Positions 11,557 through 23,293 of a stretch of DNA of 64,000 nt are shown piece after piece. The first letter of the stretch is position 1, and each line of letters opens with the position of its first letter. The DNA lies in assembly GCF_000003195.3 (NCBI RefSeq), contig NC_012871.2, positions 9,721,997-9,785,996 of the forward strand, in the 5' to 3' direction. The stretch comes from Sorghum bicolor (taxonomy: Eukaryota > Streptophyta > Magnoliopsida > Poales > Poaceae). A model generated the notes under the pieces. It searched no databases. It saw only the letters and a list, made by a program, of their open reading frames with translations, and was not told where the DNA came from. The translations under genes were made by a program, and so were the position numbers.

Positions 11557-12096
11557 AGAGATTTACCTGTATAGCTCTAGAAAAATGGCTCTTTCTTATA
11601 TGACTTTTTTATTTTTGAATTTACCTCTGTGACCCTCAAACGAACTTTTATTACTTCTATGGCCTTTCGTCCGTTTTCAGCGGTTGATGTTAACTGTTAA
11701 CTGGAGGGTAAAAAGACTATTTTGCCCTTGCTGTAAAAAAAGTTGTAAAGTTTGGTTTGTTTGTTGTATATTTGGAGTAATATTTAGCAAATAAATTCAC
11801 ACATAATATACAAACAAAACTCTACAAATTTTTATGCCAAATATGCCCTGCTATTATATATGAATTTATTTGCTAAATATTACTCCAAATATACAACAAA
11901 CAAACAAAACTCTGTAGTTTTTTAACGCTAGGGGCAAAATGATCTTTTTACCCTCCACTTAACACCGTTAACTGCTGAAAATGTATGGCTGGCCATAAAA
12001 GTAATGAAAGTTCGTTTCAGGACCATAGAGGTAAGTTCAAAAAAATAGGCCATATAAAGAAGAGCCATTTTTTTAGGGCCAAACAGGTAAATCTCT
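11557..12096. mobile_element. 540-bp long inverted repeat (foldback/MITE)
   Basis: Arms of more than 200 bp pair across a short centre near 11,830. The left edge AGAGATTTACCTGT is mirrored by ACAGGTAAATCTCT at the right edge. Further inside, TAACTGTTAACTGGAGGGTA mirrors TACCCTCCACTTAACACCGT, and a TTTGTTGTATATTTGGAG block mirrors CTCCAAATATACAACAAA. No coding capacity and no clear target duplication. It is probably a Mutator-like or foldback MITE 435 bp upstream of the DCP1 start. Confidence 0.75.
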
Positions 12097-12700
12097 CTCT
12101 TTTGTATAAAGAAACTTTTTAGATTGCACCTTTTAATCATGCAGAATAGGATCAGATTTCAATAAATTAGGAAGTTAAGTGAAGAATACATGCGTCTATT
12201 GTTTTCTCTCTTATTTTGTCTAAAAATAGTCATAATACATTGTACGGACGAAGGAAATATCACATAACAACTCTAGCGGCAGTGCCCCTGGTGTCAGCGG
12301 CCAAACTAGGAACCTTACTTTTAATTTAGGTGGGGCCCTGCTGAATTAATCTAAGATCGATCTCACTAGCAAGTTTCATAACATATTTATCAAGATTATC
12401 ATGTTAGCTTTTTTTGGTAAATGTGACAATAGGTTTCATCTAGATGAACATAGTCTCTCTCTCTCTCTTCGTAATTTATATTTTAACTCAACAAATTTGC
12501 TGATATGTCACAACATTAGATGAGAACAATACTCTTTTGAAACTTCATCGGGACTAAGTGAAGGTTTTACGTCCCGTTTCCTAGACTTCAATAACAAGTG
12601 TATACATACAAAGCTTTTGCCTTCTGAAAGAGGATCGACAGCTCTTTTTCCACACCCACATAGGCTTTTCTGTCTCTTGCCCGTGCTTATCTCCTACATA
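12097..12700. other. Intergenic, nothing recognised
   Basis: AT-rich sequence with a short CT microsatellite near 12,453-12,470. No gene or repeat end was identified. Confidence 0.35.
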
Positions 12701-12719
12701 TACAACTAAAAAGACCAAA

Positions 12720-13440
12720 AGTAAGACCATCAGATGGTGCGACATTTTTGGGTCGCTTCCGTCTCTCCTCTCCGTGTGAAACCATCGATGACAGACGCGG
12801 GTCGATACCCATCTGCACCGTAATTCCCACGGAAAAATCTAGAAAAAAACATCACGTTCGGAAACCTGCTCCTGTCTTCCCGCGACGCCGCCACTCCCCA
12901 CATATTGCCGTCTTCCTCCCGTCTCCCCTTTGCCTCCCCTTGTTCCACCATGCAGGAATCCCGGCGGCGCTAGCCCTGCTCTCGCGCTGACGCTAGCATC
13001 CCCAGGCCAGCATGGTCGGCGGGACGAGGTGCGGCAGGCCCGACGCGCCAAACCTAGAGGTCATGGGACGCGGCCTTGGCTCAAACGAGGTCTGGCCCAG
13101 GCGCCGTCGCCCTGGCGCGGGTGAGCTCCAACCCCGATCACCGCGGGCGCCGCCGCCGCCTTCGTTCGCGCGGGCATCTCCCGCCTCTCTTTCGCTGCTC
13201 GACGCTGGCGGCGCGGTGCTAACCCTTACGCGAGGTTGGGATGTGGACGCCGCGGCGGTCTGCGGCCAGGCGAGGCATGGCCTATGCAGCGGGCGGAGAA
13301 GGCGCGTGCATGGCTGAGGTGTGGCGACCAGCAGCATAGCGGACCGAGGAGCGGCAGCGCACGGCCGTGAGTTCCATCAGCGCGTGGACCTAAGTCAGCC
13401 GGGTGATGGAGACAACGACGCCGATGGGACTTAGAAATTT
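12720..13440 (+). other. GC-rich island, unrecognised
   Basis: Markedly GC-rich relative to its surroundings, with several overlapping open frames on both strands and no recognisable domain. The frame opening at 13,012 (+) stays open to 13,317 with Arg/Pro/Ala-rich content, as expected of GC-rich non-coding DNA. It could be the 5' end of the decayed gene that follows, or a captured gene fragment. Confidence 0.3.
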
Positions 13441-13649
13441 TCTTGCTTTGACGATAGACCTACCAGGACATTTTGAAATCACCCCGTTTATTCTTTGTCT
13501 GCATGCTTAATCCAGACATAAGTTCTTTGATCTGTATGTACTACATTATTAATTGTTGCTTTTTCAGTCGTCATTTGCTGAGTTCCTGAACGGTGTGCTC
13601 GTTGAACCAATTTTTTACTAATTGTGTATTCTTATTCTGATGCGTCTCT

Positions 13650-14400
13650 GTCAGGAATTGTGAAAGAGCTGGAGAGATATGCTCTTTTGACAGTCATGGA
13701 GTTACACCACTGGTGCAGTCCAAAAATTGCATGGAACTGGGATAACTGAAGAGGCCAACGAAGATGCCTCCACTGAAGATGATGATTTCATTGGTGACCT
13801 ACCACCAGAACTTGACAATATCATGATATTTAGTGATGCTGAAACTGAGAGTAACATTGTTCCTCCGATGCTTGTGGAAAAGTAAACCAGCTGCTGTTGC
13901 ATAACTGCAAAGTCTCTGGATGATTTTGCCATGAGTTTAGAGCAGGAGGAGGGTTCTGAGGAAGGTGATGCTACTGAAAAAGCACTAAAAGTTACTGAAA
14001 AAGCATTGAAAGAGGTTGACAACATTGTGAAGTCGATGAGTTCATCTTCAAGGAGGGAGAATCAGAGGAGATGCAGAAGCAACAACCACATAATTATAAT
14101 AGCATGAACCTAAGGAAGCTTAAAAGCACGTACAAGAGATGTCTTATTGCTGCAAAGGTATAAAATTAATCGGCTCATACTATGTGCACTCATTTAGCAT
14201 TGCCGTTAGTGGTTCTTTCTTTACTCATTGTTTTTTTTATCTGTAGTAGCAAGGGAAGCAGGAGTAGGTCACTGAAGAGAATAGGCTTCCTCTCGAGGAG
14301 GTCGATAAGAACGCCAGCATTAACCACAGAACAAGCAGGCGACGTGTGGATGGCATCTGCCACAATGGGATTGAATCAAGGAATGCTGTGGTTGTGAAGT
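13650..14400 (+). pseudogene. Decayed unrecognised gene, several exon-like blocks
   Basis: I do not recognise the family. Three blocks on the plus strand have protein-like composition. One near 13,700-13,885 is acidic (EEANEDASTEDDDFIGDLPP). One near 13,915-14,040 is Glu/Lys-rich (SLEQEEGSEEGD, EKALKVTEKALKEVDNIVK). One near 14,040-14,158 (MNLRKLKSTYKRCLIAAK) ends at a possible donor GTATAA. A last block (LPLEEVDKNASINHRTSRRR) follows a possible acceptor near 14,246 and ends at a stop near 14,402. The frames are interrupted by stops and shifts, so it is unlikely to encode a protein now. Confidence 0.35.
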
Positions 14401-14731
14401 AATTACTAGGCTGCCTTATGTTCATTTCCAAAAGTTTTTGTGTGTGTGGAGAGATTGTGATCAGGGGTGAAACCGTGGTTTCAACCAACCAACTTGCAGT
14501 TCCTGTCACTTCCCCCCTTTTTTTTCTTGATATATATATTTTGTATCGGCTATAGAGCATGTTTTATCCAGTGGTATGCTGATGAATGATGCTATGTTTT
14601 GCTTAATAATGTATATGAAGGAGGGTGCCTCAATTTTTGTCCATGTTGTTTAACTATCAGACTTTAAATTTAGGGTTGAGAGAAAGAAAATATATCTATT
14701 AATTTATGAAGCTCGCTGATGATGTATTGAA

Positions 14732-14995
14732 AACTAGATAAATGTCGGTGCAACGCACAGAAGTATAACAATGATATCATATTTTTAGTAAGAGCGTGCG
14801 TTTTCTTTTTTAAAAAATATAGTATGAATGTGTTAAAAAAAGCAATTTTTCTAACATAATGTTCAACACATCAACATTATAAAACTTAATATTGATAATT
14901 AATTTTTACAGTATTATTATTTTATCGTGCGATCTATATGTTTTAGTACAAAATATTAGCCATCCCGTAGCAACGCACGGGTACACTACCTAGTT
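14732..14995. mobile_element. Small element with imperfect inverted ends
   Basis: The left end, AACTAGATAAATGTCGGTGC, is imperfectly mirrored at the right end by a segment reading, on the opposite strand, AACTAGGTAGTGTACCCGTG. Each end is adjacent to a GCAACGCAC motif. This resembles a common grass MITE family carrying GCCCGTGCGTTGC-type ends, but it is degenerate and no target duplication is visible. Confidence 0.45.
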
Positions 14996-15370
14996 GAGCT
15001 TATAATACTAAAACTTGAGTTCCCTCTTTGGGACTCTCACAGATTTCATCTTGCTTGTTGGCTCCACCCAACATTGCGCTACCTGTAAACGAAAGTAGAA
15101 GTATATGTTTCTCTTTCTTGTTTTTGCTCGCCAACAATATTTGTGTATCTCAAAGAGGGTAACAGAACATATACAAGTGGCATACATCAACTCCCACGTT
15201 AATTTACCATGCATAATGCTAAGTGTCTTCACAATTTATTGTCGTTGCAACATTGGGTATGGTGCAGATCCTTCACGAAAAAGGTACGGTGCACATAAAT
15301 ATATACACACCCCATCTATACAAATTATAAGTCGTTCGGTCTTTTTTTACTATATGTCTAGATAAATTAT
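14996..15370. other. Intergenic, nothing recognised
   Basis: No coding or repeat signal that I can support. Confidence 0.3.
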
Positions 15371-15703
15371 ATAGAATAAATGTATAGATAGTCCATTAAC
15401 TTGTGAGGTTGTATCGATTTAGTCCATCAGGTTTGAAAGTGTATTTTTTGTCCAAAGTCTTGATTAGTGTTGCACAAAGAGTCTATATTGTACCCCTTTA
15501 TTTTATGTTTATATTTGTAGAAAGCCTCTTATCTTTATTTTTCTTTCACAAGCTTACCCTTCATGTGCATCGGTCGGATCGGCGCACCCCCATCCATTTG
15601 GACCCACTCATCTAGATTTGGAAACAAAATGCATTTTCAAACCTGATGGACCAAATTGGAGTAGCCTCACAAGTTAATGGATTATCCATATATTTTACTC
15701 TAA
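15371..15703. mobile_element. MITE with about 70-bp terminal inverted repeats
   Basis: The left arm (GTCCATTAACTTGTGAGG, then TTTAGTCCATCAGGTTTGAA) is mirrored at the right end with a few mismatches. The element is about 330 bp and non-coding. The spacer contains ordinary AT-rich DNA. Confidence 0.7.
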
Positions 15704-16180
15704 TATATATCTAGATATGTAGCAAAAGCTATATATGTAAAAAATAATAATCATTATTTATAATTAGTAGTATGTCTATGCTAACGCCACGATAAAACCC
15801 AAAACACGATCGAATTCATGTGACAACTTTCATAGACACTTTTCTAACAAACAAACATAATTTCACACATATAATTCCTAACTTTATTATACTGCAACTA
15901 TAACTCAACGAAAGGTCCTCGTGATCCCAATATGATGTAGAGGAGAGCCAAAGCATATTACCTGTAAAGCAATAAAAAGATATCTAAGTATAACCGAAAC
16001 TTAGAACAACACTGAGTTATCAGTTTGGTTCTAGCATACCAGACGGACCATAAGATAGGCACATCAGTATAAATAGCCTTCTATCTTACCAATGTGGACT
16101 CAAATCCGGAAAGCCCATTTAACTTACTTTCTTTCTCAATTCAAACCCGGACAACATTTCACAACATGACATTTGACCCT
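15704..16180. other. Intergenic, nothing recognised
   Basis: No gene or repeat boundary identified before the Sirevirus-type LTR at 16,181. Confidence 0.3.
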
Positions 16181-16892
16181 TGAAAGCCCAAGTTTGGTTT
16201 TGGTAATTAATGACACCAAGTTGCTAATGTCTTGTGTTTAAGTGATTTGAGCTAGGCATAGTAACACATGTGATGAAGGTGCAAGGTGGCATGGAAAGGT
16301 GGCCACATGATCACAAAGGGATGAAGCATGAAGTGGAGATCTTGGTGATAGACAAGGAGTAGAGTGGTCAAGGCAAAGGTATAAACATAGGGTTTTGCTT
16401 TTGCCGGTCCAAGTTGAGTAGAGAAGTGATTGATCGGATTTAGATAGATAGCCGACTATCAAGAGGGGAAATCACGATCATCTCTCGAATCAAGTGCTAC
16501 TAGGTCCATATCTTGAGCATATGCATTAGGATCTAGTAAAGTGCTAACCTAACTCCTTTGGGAAAATGTTTGTGAAAAGCTAACACACATGCACATTGGT
16601 GGTGGACACTTGTCGGTGTTAGCACATTTACAAAGGAGGTGGAGTTCCTAGGGTTGAGAGGAGTTTGGGTTCCTCTCTCCTTCCTGCCGAACTCGGCGGG
16701 ATTCGGCGCTTTTGAGAAAATTAAGTGTATATTTTCTATTACGCCGGTGGGAATCTTTGGAGAAGACGAGGAAGTCCGGACGCAGTGCTCATAGGCACTG
16801 GACGCATCTGGTGCACTCTTGGTGTTTGACTAGAGAGAGCAGAGTACACCGGATGCTCTGCACCGGATGTAGGTTATCGACTGTGTGTGCGT
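16181..16892 (+). mobile_element. Sirevirus-type (Ty1/copia) solo LTR, left part
   Basis: Starts TGAAAGCCCAAGTTTGGTTT, a start typical of Sirevirus/Maximus LTRs in grasses, and contains CCGGACGC/CACCGGATG-type motifs. It is interrupted at 16,893 by the Athila element and resumes at about 34,383. The two parts together are about 1.49 kb. No internal retrotransposon sequence flanks either end, so I call it a solo LTR. Confidence 0.65.
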
Positions 16893-18123
16893 TGTTGATG
16901 GTCCTTAAGTATCAAAATTAATCATCAAATAAATAAGGAAAAGGACCTATACGCAAGCAACACCTAGAATTAGGGTTTGATCTGACAGAATTCCATGAGT
17001 TTTGTTGTTTATCTATTTCTGCAGGGTTTATCACGAAATATCGAGGAAAGGCCCACACGTCGGGTTTACATAGAGATATTAACGTGTGCGCCAATTTTCC
17101 TCGGTGTAGAAGAGTCTAGAAGCCACACGAACGAGCAGGAGGCTGAGCGGGCCCAGCCACAGGGCGCCCGCCCTGCCCCCCAGGGCGCTCGCCCTCCTGT
17201 GATGGCAATCACAGCGAGTCTCGTGGATTATGCTCCACCGCCTCTGAGGATTAAGAAAAATTGTTCAATTAAGGTCGGTTTGATCCAATGGCCCACGTTC
17301 ATTTGAGAGGGCTATATAAGCAAGGCCCCTGGCCCCTGCAAGAGAGCAATCCCCATTATTCATTAGCATATTTTCCAGAGAGGATTCAGAGAGAGAGGTT
17401 CCTTTAGGGTTCCAACCTCCTAGGGCTTAACATCCAATGTGAGATTAGAATTAGTTCTTCTAGATTGAGAGAGATAGAGTGGAGGTGTAGATCGGAGGAA
17501 GCCCAGCCTGTCGGTGTCTACTCCGAGGTTGTACCTGCAGGATCAAGTCTCCTAACCCAGGGCTTGCTCCTAGGATTCTTCAGTATTTCGACTTCTAAAT
17601 TCTAGTAAGTTCTTTGTTTTATTGTTCTTTGGTTTATGAGTTTACTTTAATCTCTTTGCGTAGAGTTTAGAGTAATCATCACTAGCGTAAACGTGGTGTT
17701 TGAGCTAGGATACTCATAGATATCCCCTATCTAGCCGGACCGTGGTAGTAGCGAGGAACGTGACATTTCCGTAGCTACCTTTGTAGCCCATAATCCCGTT
17801 AGCAGGATCGGTAGGGTTTATAGGTGCGGGTCAAACATCCTCTGTGGTGTCTAGATTCCGTAAACCTCCCCAACAGAGCAGTAGATCATCCTTACCAAGG
17901 TTAGAATGAGGGTGCAGTCGTAGTCTTCTCTATATATCGCTCACATCAAATCATAGTCGTTGTAGCCTAAAGGTTAGTAGTAATAGATTTGGTTAGTCAG
18001 ATGCACGCTTTCTCCTAGTGGTAAAATATAAATACGATACTCTGGATAACCTCTCGGGTGAAGTGCTCACCGACATCCATGCGCTTGCGGATCATTTCCT
18101 GATTGCGTTACCAAATATCAACA
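16893..18123 (+). repeat. 5' LTR of the outer Athila element
   Basis: 1,231 bp, TGTTGATGGTCC at the left and ATATCAACA at the right. The promoter-like GCTATATAAG lies at 17,311-17,320. The sequence is repeated at 33,269 with deletions. Confidence 0.85.
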
Positions 18124-18131
18124 AGCATTTC

Positions 18132-18150
18132 TAGCATCGTTGCCGGGGAG
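18132..18150 (+). other. Primer-binding site, outer Athila (mutated)
   Basis: TAGCATCGTTGCCGGGGAG, eight bases past the LTR end. It matches the Athila-type PBS (TGGCRCCGTTGCCGGGGA) with changes in the first bases. The inner element carries the better version. Confidence 0.7.
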
Positions 18151-18254
18151 AAAGACGGTTTGCTGAGATAACCTTGAGTCTTGCTACTAGCTTGTATCTA
18201 TACTTTTACTTTTTCTTATCTTTTTATATTCCTTATTTTCTTTATTCTTACCTT

Positions 18255-21200
18255 ATGGAAAACCAAGATTCTAAATCAATCTATCAATTTACAAAACCTT
18301 TAAAAACTGACCTTTTACCATGGGAGTCATCACAGCCTATCCAAACATCCCAGTATAGGTTAAGTTCGAGGTTAATTGCCATGATTGAGAACCTATCTTT
18401 TTCGGGAAAGGAAGACGAAAACCCTTACCTTCATATTAGAGATTTTGAGCAAACATGCGATTGTCTTCGCACAGAAGGCATTTCTGATAAAACTTTACGT
18501 TGGAAGCTTTTTCCTTTTTCTTTAAGGGGAGAAGCTAGACAATGGTATAGACAGAAGGTAAGTCAACAATGAGGTGAATGAGGAGTTTTACGAGCCAACT
18601 TTTGTCTAGATTTTTATTCCCTCGACCGTATCGGCGACATTAAACTCGAAGTTCTATCTTTTAAACAAAAAGAAAATGAAACTTTGGGAAAATTTTGGAA
18701 ACACTTTTCTGATCTCTTAGAACCTGGTCCAAAACTTAATCTTGAAGACCCTATTCTTCTTTTTCATTTCTTTCGAGGTCTTCAGAAAGATCATAAACAA
18801 ATGCTGCATACAATGTGTAAAGGTTCTTTCTTTTGTATCTCTACTGATGAAGCTAGGGCGATATTAGATAGAATCCTAGAAGCTGAGATGGATAATACCC
18901 TCCATGATGAAACCTACAAAGCCGAAGTAGACTCTCTGCCAAATTTTTCATCTGCTTCAGCTATCCCAAGTTCTGAGCCACAAAAGGAAGAAATTCCACC
19001 ACCTGACTTCATGCTGGATATAGAATCTGATCTTTTTGCCGATTTTGGAAACATTTCAAATTACCATTCTATAGACAAACCCCAAAGCAGCCATTTTAGC
19101 ATTTGTTTACCAAATGAATATCAATTGAGAGAGCTTATTTCAATCATGAGTAGCGAATGGTTGGAGGAGTCAGAGCTTTCCTCTGAAGTGATCCGTTTGG
19201 ATACACTCCCTATATCTATACGCTGTGCTTATGACTCTGATCAATTTGATGCTCTCTATAATCCTATTGTGGGGATCAATATCATGTCTGAAGCTTTTGC
19301 ACATAAATTATTTGGGAAATTAATTTTAACCCCCACAACAAAGTTCATAAAGGAATCTTCAGGATGATTAGTCCCCAGTCTTGGAATTGTGAATGTCCTA
19401 CCCTTTATGGTAGAAGGCTCCATGGTTCATTTGAACTTTTATATCTTTGATACATGGGACTTCGACCTGTTGATAGGACAACCTTTTAGAAGACTCCTTT
19501 ATGAAGGTCAAACTGGAAAGCTACACATTTCTTTTGGAAAAGATTTCAAATTTCCTATAACAATTTCTCATTCTTTGAATAATAAGACCGAAACATATCT
19601 TTTGTCTGATCCTATAGAAGAGGTAAAGGCTACGTCTCTAGAGCTTTTAAATGAACCAAACTTAGAAGAGGAAGCCCCGTTCTTTATAGAAGAAGAGGCT
19701 GAACCTTCGGAACCCAAACCCTTAGATGAGTTTGCAGAAACACCCAGACCTCCTATAGAGCTTAAACCTTACCACTGGGTCTTACCTATGCTTTCCTGAA
19801 TAATAATCCAGAGTTTCCTATAATCATTAGTGATAAAATCACTCAGGAGCAAACTCTGTGATTAATGACCGTTTTAGGAAAACATCACTCAGTCTTTGGC
19901 TACTCACTCCAATATCTTACAGGAATCAGTCCTATAATTTGTACCCATCGCATTTCGACAGATCCTTTTGTTTTACCTTCTCGAGAGCCCCAACGTAGAC
20001 TTAACAACGCAATGAGGGAAGTAGTTAAAAAGGAAGTTATAAAGCTGCGGCATGTAGGGATTATATATCTTGTGCCGCATAGTGAGTGGGTACGCCCAAT
20101 TCAAGTTGTGCCTAAGAAGGGTGGCATGACTGTTGTTACAAATGAAAAGAACAAGCTAATTCCGCAACGCACCGTCATAGGATGGCGGATGTGCATAGAC
20201 TATAGAAAACTGAACAAAGCCACGAAAAAGGATCACTTTCCTTTACCTTTTATAGATGAGATGTTAGAGCGATAAGCGGATCACTCGTTCTTCTGTTTCT
20301 TAGATGGATATTCAAGGTACCCACCAAATCCCGATCCATCCTGATGATCAAAGCAAAACCATTTTTACATGCCCTTATGGAACTTATGCTTATCGTAGAA
20401 TGTCTTTTGGGTTATGTAATGCACCAGCTTCTTTTCCAAGATGCATGATGTCTATATTTTCTGATATGATTGAAGAGATTATGGATGTTTTCATGGATGA
20501 TTTCTCTGTATATGGAAAAACTTTTGATAGTTGTCTTGAAAACTTAGACAAGGTTTTGCAAAGATGTGAAGAAAAGCACTTAGTCCTTAATTGGAAAAAA
20601 TATCATTTTATGGTTAGGGAAGGAATAGTGCTGGGACACCTAGTGTCTGAAAGAGGTATTGAGGTAGACAAAGCTAAAATTGAAGTAATTGAACAACTAT
20701 CTCCACCTGTGAATGTAAAAGGAGTTCGAAGCTTTCTTGGCCATGCTGTTTTTTATCGCAGATTCATAAAAGATTTTTCATTCATTGCTAGACCACTTAC
20801 TCTTTTGCTAGCCAAGGATGCTCCTTTCAAATTTGATGATACATGTTTAACAACTTTTGAATTATTAAAGAATGCACTCATCTCTGCACCAATCATTCAA
20901 CCCCCTGATTGGTCTTTACCTTTTGAAATTATGTGTGATGCTAGTGATTATGCTGTGGGGGCAGTTTTGAGACAAACTAAAGATAAGAAGCATCATGCAA
21001 TTGCTTACGCTAGTAAAACTTTGACAGGAGCTCAACTTAATTATGCAACCACTGAAAAAGAGCTCCTGGCTGTTGTCTTTGCCATTGATAAATTTAGATC
21101 TTATTTAGTTGGAGCTAAAATAATTGTTTACACTAATCATGCTGCACTGAAATATCTGCTCACTAAAAAGATGCTAAACCTCGCTTAATTAGATGGATCT

Positions 21201-22648
21201 TATTACTCCAAGAATTTGATTTAGAAATAAAAGATAAAAAGGGAGTAGAATATTCTGTTGCTGATCACTTGTCTAGAATGCACTTTAAGAATCCACAGGA
21301 ACCACCCATCAATGATTCACTCCGGGACGACATGCTCTACGGAATCAACAGGTCTGACCCCTGGTATGCAGATATTGTTAATTTTATGGTTTCAGGGTAT
21401 GTACCACCAAGAGCGAACAAGAAGAAGCTTATTCAAGAAAGTCGTTCACACATATAGGATGAGCCATACCTCTTCTAAGTATGCTCCGATGGCTTACTTA
21501 GGAGATGTGTGACCATTGAGAAAGGATGGAAGATCATCGATAGATGCCATTCATCACCATACGGAGGTCATTATGGAGCATTCCGTACACATTCAAAGAT
21601 CTGGTAGTGTGGATTCTACTGGCCTACCATGTATGAAGACAAGAAGAAATATATCAGAAGATGTGGGCCATGTCAAAGGCATAGAAACATAAATACAAGA
21701 GATGCCATGCCACTCACCAATAACCTTCAGATAGAGCTCTTTGATGTCTGGGGAATAGACTACATGGGTCCATTTCCTCCATCAAAGAACTGTGAGTTCA
21801 TCTTGGTGGCGGTTGATTACGTCTCCAAGTGGGTAGAGGCACTACCTTGCAAGCATGCCGACAACATAAGTTCAAAGAGGATGTTTGAAGAAATCATATT
21901 TCCAAGATTTGGAGTCCCCAGAGTAGTGATAAGTGATGGAGGAGCACACTTCATTGACAAACGCTTCGAGCACTATCTATCAAGACATGGAATCTGTCAC
22001 AACGTCGCTACCCCCTATCATCCTCAGACAAGTGTCCAAGCAGAGACTTCCAACAAGCAAATCAAGAACATTATTCAGAAGACAGTAAATGAGATGGGAA
22101 CGGCATGGAAGGACAAGTTACCCGATGCACTCTAGGCATACCGGACAGCATACAAGACCCTAATTGGGATGTCTCCATACCAATTGGTGTATGGGAAGAC
22201 TTGCCACCTACATGTTGAACCAGAGTTCAAAGCACACTGGGCCATAAGGAGATGGAATATGGACCTAGATGTTGCTGGAGATCATAGAAGAATGCAATTA
22301 TCGGAATTGGAAGAATGGCGAGAGAAAGCATATCACAATTCAAAGATCTACAAAGATAGAGTCAAAAGATGGCATGACAAGAGAATTAAGAAGAAGGAGT
22401 TCTTACCCGGAGATAAGGTATTACTTTTTAATTCTAGGATGAAGCTTTTTAGGCAAGGAAAACTCTAGAGTAAATGGGAAGGACCATACAAGGTAATCAA
22501 TTCATCATCCCATGGAGCGATCACACTTCAAAACGATGAAGGTACGTTATCCAAGGTAAATGGTCAACGTCTTAAATTATTTTTAGAACCCAATAAAGAA
22601 TTAGAGGAAATAGACGTGATCCATTTTTACCTTCCGATGGAGAATTAG
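18255..22648 (+). pseudogene. Degenerate gag-pol of the outer Athila element
   Basis: Retrotransposon polyprotein, broken by stops and frameshifts (for example near 18,570, 19,365, 19,797, 20,273, 21,186, 21,606 and 22,133). Domains in order: Gag from MENQDSK at 18,255; a protease-like segment near 19,230-19,560; reverse transcriptase (CIDYRKLNKATKKDHFPLP; YAYRRMSFGLCNAPASF; catalytic FMDD near 20,500); RNase H ([31 protein letters not shown]); and integrase with a [11 protein letters not shown] zinc-binding start and the D-D-E core ([32 protein letters not shown]). The integrase C-terminal part runs to 22,648. The family is Metaviridae-like Athila retrotransposons. Not functional as it stands. 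Confidence 0.88.
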
Positions 22649-22930
22649 AGCCCGACCTTTTTAATTTGACGTTTTTGGGCCACGTATATATTTTTCGGGA
22701 CAATTATACCTCTAGAAACACGCATGAGCAAGCGGCCCGCAGAGGTGGCAGGCCCAAGGCGGGTGCCCTAGAGATGAGGGCGGGCGCCCTTCCCCTGGCT
22801 CCCCTCACCACCGACATTTTCCGTTACGATAATCTCGGCCATGTCTATCCAAAAAACCCTGCGGATGGATAGTTACGCAAGTATGGCGGCGGGATTAACC
22901 CGTGGAAAACCCTAGAGGCACTTTTGACCC

Positions 22931-22940
22931 CTATATAAAC
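22931..22940 (+). promoter_or_regulatory. Internal TATA box before the accessory ORF
   Basis: CTATATAAAC, 88 bp upstream of the accessory ORF start at 23,028 and outside either LTR. The interval to the ATG is CT- and CA-rich like a plant 5' leader. Internal promoter function is inferred. Confidence 0.45.
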
Positions 22941-23027
22941 AGACCCCTGACGTCAGCTTTCAACACCAATTCATTCAATCATTCTTTTCTTCCTCAATTA
23001 GAGCTTGCTTAGTCCCTCGCTGCTCCA

Positions 23028-23293
23028 ATGGGCGACGAGTTCAACCCTGACTGGGAGATCGTTCCCTACGACCTCAACAAGAAGCCCAAGGAAGATCCCG
23101 ATGCCTACGCTCACGTCCCAGCCAACACAGAGCGACAGCTAGAAGCCATGCCATCACGCCAGCGCAGCTCCACCGAATCCTACTACGCCCAACCAGTTCT
23201 CACCGCGCCGCCGCGGCCCCTCCTTCTCAAGGGGCCATCAGCCAAGCAGGAGGCTATCATCAAGGTGCCAGCCGGCACGAGGGTCCTGCCGCC
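23028..23293 (+). CDS. Accessory ORF of the outer Athila element, 5' part
   Basis: Opens at MGDEFNPDWEIVPYDL and runs in frame to the insertion point of the inner Athila element, where the inner LTR interrupts it after LPP. It sits downstream of pol, the position where Athila elements carry an env-like gene. I see no signal peptide or transmembrane segment, so an envelope role is not supported. GC content is clearly higher than in gag-pol. The reading frame resumes without a shift at 31,553. Function unknown. Confidence 0.7.
23289..23293. other. Target-site duplication of the inner Athila element, left copy
   Basis: CCGCC immediately left of the inner LTR, matched by CCGCC at 31,548-31,552 on the right. 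A 5-bp duplication is expected for Ty3/gypsy integration. Confidence 0.9.

Noticed and set aside
12839..13337. Long minus-strand frames in the GC-rich island
   Set aside because: Both strands are open because stop codons are rare in GC-rich DNA. No conserved motif.
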